Origin: JAVRLB01 sp049965455
GTDB lineage: Archaea > Thermoplasmatota > Thermoplasmata > Thermoplasmatales > ARK-15
Direction of reading: 5' to 3'
DNA: 48,595 bases
Assembly: GCA_049965455.1 (NCBI GenBank)
Contig: JBMFWH010000006.1
Location: 1 to 48,595, forward strand
The notes below the pieces were generated by a model, which saw nothing but the letters and a program-made list of their open reading frames with translations, did no database searches and had not been told where the DNA came from. Positions 43,415-48,595 of the stretch are shown in pieces. The position numbers and the translations under genes are program-made. The stretch's first letter is position 1. Every line of letters begins with the position of its first letter.

Positions 43415-44788
43415 ATGAAAAATAATCCAAATATCATAATTATCGTTTTAGATACTCTTCGCAGAGATGTATTGCCAAATTATAATGGCAATGCGATAAC
43501 CCCTAATATTGAGGCATTTTCGAAGGAATCGGTAGTGTTCAAGAATCCGATAGCGCCATCACCATGGACCGTGCCGTCACATATGTCACTATTTACAGGC
43601 TTATATCCCGGAGAGCATAATGTTCGTGAAGATTTAGATACCGGAGATAAAAAAGCGCTGGATAAAATATATGCGTATGGAGGCAAAACAATAGTTGAAA
43701 AAATGAGAGAAAAAGGTTACAATACCCTCGGTTTTTCCACAAATCCATGGCTTTCTCCAAATACCGGGTTTGACAGATGGTTTAATTCATTTACATTTTT
43801 CTCGTCTGAATACATGTCCCCTGATGAGATTGCTGCAGTTGATGATTATAAAAAATATGGCAAAAATCGTAGAAAAGCGGCAGTTAACCTAGCTTTGAAG
43901 GGTAATTTTAAAGAGCTTCTAAGATATTACAATATACATAAGCGGATATTGAAAAGAAAAGAGGAAGTTGAATATCCGTACAGGAAAGGTGCAGATCTCA
44001 TCGTGAACACAATAATGAACAGCTCTTTCGAAGAGCCTTTTTTCATTTTTATCAATTTTATGGAGGTTCATGAGCCAGTATCAAGATGGGAGCTTGACAG
44101 GGATGACAGAATAATAAAATATATGGACATCACCAATAATAGCCCAATACCAAAAAAGCTAATGGAACAGACCAAGAACGATTATAAAAGATCTTTGACT
44201 ATGGCAGACCTGGAGATTGGCAAGCTTATAAAACATCTTAAAAGTTCTAAGCTCTACGAAAATTCGCTGATTATTGTTACCTCCGACCACGGGCAGGCAA
44301 TGAAAGAACCGTACCAGTACCCTTATTACGGGCATGGCAATTTTCTGTATAACGAGATTATTGAGGTTCCGATGATAATGAAATTTCCCGGTAATATAAA
44401 GATAGATCAGAAAGAGGGATATCAAAATCTAACCGGCATATATAAGATCTTAGAAAATGCAGCTGATAACGAGTTTCAGGATTCAATAACCGAGCCGGTC
44501 TCTTTCAGCGAATCTTTTGGGCCGGTCCATGATCTGGAGGGACTTGTAAAAAATGGGATCTTGCCAGCAGAACTAGATTACAAAGATTTGATAAATAAAA
44601 TGTTCTATCCGAAAAAAGCAGTTTACAAAAACAACTATAAGCTCGTGATCAATGGCTCTGGCGGAAAAGTTGATGAATTCACATTTAAAGGTAAGCAAAT
44701 AGAGGTAAAAGATAAACAGGAAATTTTCAATGATCTTGTAAACGAGCTCTCTATTTTCAAAGGTACTGAGCGATTTACATTACCTTAA
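43415..44788 (+). CDS. Sulfatase-fold (alkaline phosphatase superfamily) hydrolase with Thr nucleophile
   Basis: 457 residues. The opening IIIIVLDTLRRD places metal ligand D13. WTVPSHMSLFTG (51-62) aligns with the sulfatase signature C/S-x-P-x-R but has Thr52 where formylglycine-forming Cys or Ser would stand, and His56 for Arg. The C-terminal metal motif is SDHG with D291/H292, followed by YGHGNFLYNE. Thr nucleophiles are typical of phosphatases and phosphoglycerol or phosphoethanolamine transferases in this superfamily, so a phosphate-ester reaction on glycan or lipid is more likely than sulfate removal. No signal peptide is visible, so it appears cytoplasmic. GAGGT precedes the ATG. Confidence 0.85.
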   Translation: MKNNPNIIIIVLDTLRRDVLPNYNGNAITPNIEAFSKESVVFKNPIAPSPWTVPSHMSLFTGLYPGEHNVREDLDTGDKKALDKIYAYGGKTIVEKMREKGYNTLGFSTNPWLSPNTGFDRWFNSFTFFSSEYMSPDEIAAVDDYKKYGKNRRKAAVNLALKGNFKELLRYYNIHKRILKRKEEVEYPYRKGADLIVNTIMNSSFEEPFFIFINFMEVHEPVSRWELDRDDRIIKYMDITNNSPIPKKLMEQTKNDYKRSLTMADLEIGKLIKHLKSSKLYENSLIIVTSDHGQAMKEPYQYPYYGHGNFLYNEIIEVPMIMKFPGNIKIDQKEGYQNLTGIYKILENAADNEFQDSITEPVSFSESFGPVHDLEGLVKNGILPAELDYKDLINKMFYPKKAVYKNNYKLVINGSGGKVDEFTFKGKQIEVKDKQEIFNDLVNELSIFKGTERFTLP

Positions 44789-45060
44789 ATTTATGTGGTG
44801 ATGAAAGAATATTGTATTTTTTAAAGATTCAATGGTTTTTACATCAAGTAACTGGTCACGATCATGAAGTGGTAATCTAAAAGAAAGTTCTTTTAATACG
44901 ATATATTCTAAATTTATTATTACAAAATAAAATATATTATCTATCCTTTAAATGCAGTAAAAATTACGCATAATACTAGCTTTTATGAAAAGTTAACCTC
45001 AGATTCGTGACTTATTACTACATCAAGAAATATTTATATATTTTCAACCTCATTACGATA
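44789..45060. other. Intergenic region before the heptose genes
   Basis: 272 bases, AT-rich, between the sulfatase-family gene and the GHMP kinase. A weak T-run follows the first stop (about 44817-44822) and the kinase promoter lies at the far end. No ORF or RNA was recognised. Confidence 0.45.
45031..45041 (+). promoter_or_regulatory. TATA box of the heptose kinase gene
   Basis: TATTTATATAT lies 20-30 nt before the ATG-ATG at 45061, which fixes the start and excludes the upstream GTG at 45007. Confidence 0.5.
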
Positions 45061-46074
45061 ATGATGACAGTTAGTGATTTTCGTATAGTTATGACAAAAA
45101 CACCTTTAAGAATCACGTTTACTGGAGGCAGCTCTGATTTCCCGCAATTTTACAGAAAATACGGCCCTGGTGCAGTAGTTTCTGCGGCAATAAACCGCTA
45201 TATATATGTTACAGTTGCAAGGAACTTTTATGCTGGAGAATACAGGATCAGCTACTCAAAAACTGAAAACGCAATAAAGAACCTTGAGGATATAGAGCAT
45301 CCAACAGTGAGAGAAGCATTGAGGCTTCTTGATATAAAGGGAGGAATACAGATAATAAGCATAACCGAAATTCCGTCTCGTGGCACAGGATTAGGGTCAA
45401 GCAGCAGTTTTATTGTAGGATTGTTGCTCGCATTGCACACATGGCTTGGAGAGACAGTTAGCGCTGAAACACTTGCTTCTGAAGCATTCAAGATCGAGAG
45501 AGAAATCTTAAATGAGCCGGGGGGAAAACAGGATCAGTACATGGCTGCATACGGAGGCATAAACCTGCTTCAGTTCAATGCTGATGATACCAGCATTGTT
45601 AAGCCAATCATATTAAAAAAAGAGGATCGAAAGAACCTTGAGAGAAATCTTCTTATGTTTTATACTGGCAAAGAGCGATCTTCTGGCACTATACACAATG
45701 GCCAGATCAAGAAAATCGAAGAACATCTGGATAAGTACAAGAGAATGCGGGATCTTGCATTCGAAACCTATAATACAATCTCAAAAATGGATCTGGAGCT
45801 TCTGGGAAAACTGATGGAAGAAAACTGGTTGTTGAAAAAACAGCTCAGCAACGAGATAAGCGATACATTCATAGATGATATGTACAACAGCGCCAAAAAT
45901 GCAGGCGCGTTGGGTGGAAAATTGATGGGCGCTGGCGGCGGCGGATTTATGCTGTTTCTTGCATCACCTGAAAAGCATCAGAAAATATTTGAGACTCTAA
46001 GAAATTACAGCAGGGAACCGTTCAGAATCGATCCTTTTGGGGCAAGAATAGCATATGTTGAAGACTACCAATGA
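45061..46074 (+). CDS. hddA: D-glycero-D-manno-heptose 7-phosphate kinase-like GHMP kinase
   Basis: 337 residues from the ATG at 45061. The GHMP opening is TKTPLRITFTGGSSDFPQFY, the HddA-type N-terminus. The phosphate loop is RGTGLGSSSSFIVGLLLA. GGKQDQYMAAYGGINLL and the C-terminal GALGGKLMGAGGGGFMLF complete the family pattern. HddA phosphorylates heptose 7-phosphate at C1. The neighbours GmhA and GmhB supply the preceding and following steps, which supports heptose rather than mevalonate or galactose as substrate. Confidence 0.88.
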   Translation: MMTVSDFRIVMTKTPLRITFTGGSSDFPQFYRKYGPGAVVSAAINRYIYVTVARNFYAGEYRISYSKTENAIKNLEDIEHPTVREALRLLDIKGGIQIISITEIPSRGTGLGSSSSFIVGLLLALHTWLGETVSAETLASEAFKIEREILNEPGGKQDQYMAAYGGINLLQFNADDTSIVKPIILKKEDRKNLERNLLMFYTGKERSSGTIHNGQIKKIEEHLDKYKRMRDLAFETYNTISKMDLELLGKLMEENWLLKKQLSNEISDTFIDDMYNSAKNAGALGGKLMGAGGGGFMLFLASPEKHQKIFETLRNYSREPFRIDPFGARIAYVEDYQ

Positions 46075-46090
46075 ATAAATTTTAGCATAA

Positions 46091-46099
46091 TTTAATATA
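46091..46099 (+). promoter_or_regulatory. TATA box of gmhA-gmhB
   Basis: TTTAATATA lies 24-32 nt upstream of the ATG at 46123. Confidence 0.45.
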
Positions 46100-46122
46100 C
46101 TGAAATTATAATTAATAGTAAT

Positions 46123-46698
46123 ATGAACGATCTAGAACTCATCAATGAATATATTAAAGAAGGCATTAAGGCGAGAGAGGCAATTGATAAAGAGCAGGTT
46201 TTAAGAGCAGCAAACTTGATCGTTAAAACTTTTAAAAACCGGAGAAAGCTGATATTTATGGGAAATGGTGGCAGTGCTGCCGATGCACAGCATATAGCAG
46301 CAGAATTTGTTGGCAAGTTTGAAATAAACAGAGAGCCCCTACCAGCCCTGGCTTTGCACTGCAACACATCTAGCATAACTGCGATAGGCAATGATTTTGG
46401 GTTTGAGACGATATTCGAAAGGCAGATTGAAGCTTTTGCACAGGAAGGAGACACGATTTTTGCGCTTAGCACCAGCGGCAATTCTCAGAATGTAATAAAT
46501 GGTATTAAAAAAGCAGAAGAGATGAAATGCAATGTTTTAGGCATAACAGGGAGTGATGGAGGGGTGATGAAAGAGCTAATAGATGGAAGTCTTCTGTTCA
46601 GAGTTGGAAGTAATACCACCTCCATAATCCAGGAAACTACCATTACCATTGGCCACATACTCACAAAGCTGGTTGAAAGAGAACTGTATCAGAGATGA
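46123..46698 (+). CDS. gmhA: Sedoheptulose 7-phosphate isomerase
   Basis: 191 residues with a single SIS domain. MGNGGSAADAQHIAAEFVGKFEINREPLPALAL and SITAIGNDFGFE form the GmhA active site, including the NGGSA loop, and STSGNSQNVI binds the phosphate. It converts sedoheptulose 7-phosphate to D-glycero-D-manno-heptose 7-phosphate, the first step of NDP-heptose synthesis. It overlaps gmhB by 4 nt. Confidence 0.94.
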   Translation: MNDLELINEYIKEGIKAREAIDKEQVLRAANLIVKTFKNRRKLIFMGNGGSAADAQHIAAEFVGKFEINREPLPALALHCNTSSITAIGNDFGFETIFERQIEAFAQEGDTIFALSTSGNSQNVINGIKKAEEMKCNVLGITGSDGGVMKELIDGSLLFRVGSNTTSIIQETTITIGHILTKLVERELYQR

Positions 46699-47210
46699 AA
46701 ATGAGACCTGCATTGTTCATTGACCGGGACGGAACATTAAACAGGGATTGTCCTTATTGTTCTAGCCCAGATCAAATTCAGCTTTTTGAGGACATATTCG
46801 AGCCTTTAAAAGAGCTTTCAAAAGAGTTTCTGATTATCATAATTACTAATCAATCTGGAATAGCAAGAGGCTATTTTACAGAAAAAGATCTTGATAGAAT
46901 GCATGAAAAAATCAAGAATGAGATTGAAAAGAGAGGCGGTAGAATTGACGCAATATATTACTGCCCATCCTTGCCGGGAGATAATAGTCCTTGCAGAAAA
47001 CCGAGAACTGGAATGATCGAAAGCGCAATGAAAGATTTTGACATAGATCTAAAAAATTCGTGGATGATAGGCAATGATGAAAACGACATACAATTGGCAA
47101 AAAATGTGGGTATAAGATGTATCAGGGTCAGACATGACAGCAATGCAAAAGCAGATTTCATGGCAGACGATTTTTATGGGGTATTAAAAATAATCAGAGA
47201 AAATAAATAG
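46695..47210 (+). CDS. gmhB: D-glycero-D-manno-heptose 1,7-bisphosphate phosphatase
   Basis: 171 residues, HAD superfamily. The catalytic DxD is D10/D12 in FIDRDGTLNRD, motif II is IITNQSGIARGYF, RKPRTGM is the substrate loop and GNDENDIQLAKNVG is motif IV. The zinc loop of typical GmhB (C-x-H plus C-x-C) is reduced: C90 is followed by P-S, with Ser92 in the His position, and only C100 remains of the second pair. It removes the C7 phosphate after HddA. Gene order gmhA-gmhB with a 4-nt overlap. Confidence 0.92.
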   Translation: MKMRPALFIDRDGTLNRDCPYCSSPDQIQLFEDIFEPLKELSKEFLIIIITNQSGIARGYFTEKDLDRMHEKIKNEIEKRGGRIDAIYYCPSLPGDNSPCRKPRTGMIESAMKDFDIDLKNSWMIGNDENDIQLAKNVGIRCIRVRHDSNAKADFMADDFYGVLKIIRENK

Positions 47211-47231
47211 AAATATGATCATCAGTATTTT

Positions 47232-48116
47232 TCATCTTAATTCATAATGCTTTTTGTTATAGCTTATTATCATCTCATCATAAAGCTTTTTAACTACATT
47301 TTTCCAATCATAAAATTGCACAGCTGTTTTATGTAGCTCATTTTTCTTGGATCTTATCAATTCAATTTCGTTAATTGATTTTTCCATTGCTTTTGAAAAA
47401 CTTTCTGAATTAGGTTCACAAAACGTTATCGCGCCTATTTCTTCAAATTCCTTGAAAGAACCTTTGAACCTATCGTTGGTAATGACTTGGCAACCGGCAG
47501 ACAACGCCTCTAAGATCACTAACGAGAAAGAATCACAAGTGGATGGATATACAAATATGTCACTTTCTCCATATATTCTGTATAGTTCATCTTGATTCAC
47601 AATACCATAATAAACAACATTTTTCATATTTGAAACTTTATCTTTGATTTCTTTTTCAAGGCTTCCGCCACCTGCAATATTGAGCTCAAGGTCATTATTC
47701 TCTTTAAATCCATCCCAGGAATCTATTAGTGTCAATATCCCCTTACATTTTTCCAGTCTTGCCACATACAAAAACTTTATTTTTTTATTTTGAAGAATAA
47801 TAGGCTTAATTAGATCTGTTTCTACCCCATTCGGAACCACTAACACCTCCTTATCAGGAAACATATCTTTTACCTCTTTTGTCCAGATGGGAAATGAATG
47901 ATATGCACTTATTTTTTTTCTGAATATTAGGGCAGTTAATTTGTTTATTTTTCTAAGAAAATTATTATTCTGCGGATACCATCCATGCGTAGATCCCACC
48001 ATAAAAACAGATTTATCAAAGAAAAATGAAAAATCGTTTCTAAAAAGATAAACAATATCTGGTCTACCTATTTTATCATATATTTTCCGATAAATTGTAA
48101 ATCTAAGAAATATCAA
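47232..48116 (-). CDS. Glycosyltransferase family 4, N-terminally truncated
   Basis: 294 residues from a TTG at 48116, whereas GT4 enzymes usually have 350-400. The donor half is complete: FLYVARLEKCKGILTLIDSW, LNIAGGGSLEKEIKD, and the acidic E-x7-E region CDSFSLVILEALSAGCQVI. The acceptor half begins late. The same frame stays open upstream to a stop at 48183-48185, running through the end of the transposase remnant, so no native start is visible. It was probably cut by an insertion sequence and is likely a pseudogene, though a restarted protein cannot be excluded. Confidence 0.75.
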   Translation of the reverse strand: MIFLRFTIYRKIYDKIGRPDIVYLFRNDFSFFFDKSVFMVGSTHGWYPQNNNFLRKINKLTALIFRKKISAYHSFPIWTKEVKDMFPDKEVLVVPNGVETDLIKPIILQNKKIKFLYVARLEKCKGILTLIDSWDGFKENNDLELNIAGGGSLEKEIKDKVSNMKNVVYYGIVNQDELYRIYGESDIFVYPSTCDSFSLVILEALSAGCQVITNDRFKGSFKEFEEIGAITFCEPNSESFSKAMEKSINEIELIRSKKNELHKTAVQFYDWKNVVKKLYDEMIISYNKKHYELR

Positions 48117-48159
48117 AGAAGGATAATATAACCTGAATGTTTCACTTTTACCACCACGT

Positions 48160-48474
48160 TTATGATTCGAATACCTCCAATATCAATTTTTGCCTCTTTG
48201 TTTTCTCCAACTCTTCTATACTGCCGTCGTCTTTCTCTATTATGTGCAATTTCTCCAGTTCAATCATCGCCATGTCCAGTGAATATTTCTTGAGCAGTCC
48301 ACTTTCCTTCATTTTTTTGAGCATTGCCAGTCTCATTATCAGCGCTATGAACAGTACAAATATGGTTCCCCTGATCGTCTCTACACTCTTCCCTCTCAAT
48401 GGAAAAATCTCAAGATCGTTCTTTAACATTTCAAAAGCCTTTTCTATATTGTCTCGCTCTCGATAATACATCAA
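48160..48474 (-). pseudogene. IS1634-type transposase, C-terminal fragment
   Basis: 104 residues containing the perfect IS4-superfamily signature Y-(2)-R-(3)-E-(6)-K in YRERDNIEKAFEMLK, with the catalytic Glu at residue 11, followed by the usual helical C-terminus (GTIFVLFIALIMRLAML). The frame continues upstream only to a stop at 48520-48522, with about 15 further codons before the TTG at 48474, so the N-terminal three quarters are absent. It abuts the truncated glycosyltransferase. Confidence 0.78.
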
Positions 48475-48583
48475 ACACTCTAATCCCGTATAGTTCCCTT
48501 GATATACCGGAGGTAAGCTCTATAATTGTGTAAGTATATAGGTCATAATATAGAGATCATGAAATAGTAGCAGAGGTGTAAAA

Positions 48584-48595
48584 ATGAAAGAAAAA
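48584..48595 (+). CDS. Possible start of a gene running off the window
   Basis: ATG AAA GAA AAA at the window edge, preceded by GAGGTG at 48573-48578, a ribosome site of the kind used elsewhere here. TATA-like GTATATA lies near 48534-48540. Only four codons are visible, so nothing can be said of the product. Confidence 0.3.

Noticed and set aside
43415..44788. Annotation as a classical formylglycine sulfatase.
   Set aside because: The nucleophile position is Thr52 and the following Arg is His, so formylglycine formation is not possible at this site.
45061..47210. Heptose genes taken as evidence of a bacterial LPS locus or contaminating sequence.
   Set aside because: TATA boxes with leaderless spacing precede these genes, as elsewhere in the window, and the flanking genes are archaeal in type. 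The genes may still have been acquired from bacteria in the past.
1..48595. CRISPR array, rRNA genes, prophage or replication origin.
   Set aside because: No regularly spaced repeat, no rRNA-like sequence, no phage structural genes and no Orc1/Cdc6 gene or origin-like repeat cluster was seen.

Overview
The window is archaeal and most resembles an acidophilic Thermoplasmata (Thermoplasmatales-type) genome. Evidence: two TFB transcription factors, a Gar1 gene, isopentenyl phosphate kinase next to type 2 IPP isomerase, a ZPR1-like protein, an XPD helicase, a split GMP synthetase glutaminase, tRNA genes without encoded CCA, and many genes with a TATA-like box 22-30 nt upstream of the start codon (leaderless transcripts). 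The DNA is AT-rich and genes are tightly packed with frequent ATGA stop/start overlaps. This placement is inferred from gene content; no search was run.

Layout. 1-1000: a truncated IS1634-type transposase and tRNA-Val(GAC). 1.0-6.6 kb: a methyltransferase and MFS transporter, then a FAD oxidase / Fe-S protein / second MFS operon. 6.6-8.8 kb: TFB, the glutaminase subunit of GMP synthetase, and PdxT. 8.9-10.8 kb: GcvT, a small unknown protein and an M50 membrane protease. 10.9-14.7 kb: a 1294-residue TPR protein. 14.8-18.7 kb: an operon with a double-anchored exported protein, YtrA-type GntR regulator, DUF1648 membrane protein and ABC-2 exporter. 18.7-25.4 kb: RqcH/NEMF-type protein, the two glycine decarboxylase P subunits and an acyl-CoA synthetase. 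25.3-29.1 kb: Gar1-TFB, a fused double permease and PurQ. 29.1-31.5 kb: PadR regulator, a 37-residue unannotated ORF and a DrrAB-type exporter. 31.5-33.9 kb: XPD-type helicase and tRNA-Ser(TGA). 33.9-36.6 kb: IPK, IDI-2, ZPR1 and a small helical protein. 36.6-39.1 kb: phosphoribosyltransferase, a small leaderless regulator pair and PurA.

39.4-48.1 kb is a surface-glycan region: lipid-linked glycan flippase, CysD-like PP-loop enzyme, two GT4 glycosyltransferases, an alkaline-phosphatase/sulfatase-fold enzyme with Thr at the nucleophile position, and three heptose-precursor genes (heptose kinase, sedoheptulose-7-P isomerase, heptose bisphosphate phosphatase). The second glycosyltransferase has lost its N-terminus where a remnant of an IS1634-type transposase abuts it.

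Functionally the window combines housekeeping (purine synthesis, glycine cleavage, isoprenoid lipid precursors, transcription initiation, ribosome quality control) with accessory membrane modules. The least-described candidates are the 14.8-18.7 kb exporter operon, the heptose glycan cluster, and two very small ORFs (29610-29723 and 43272-43394).
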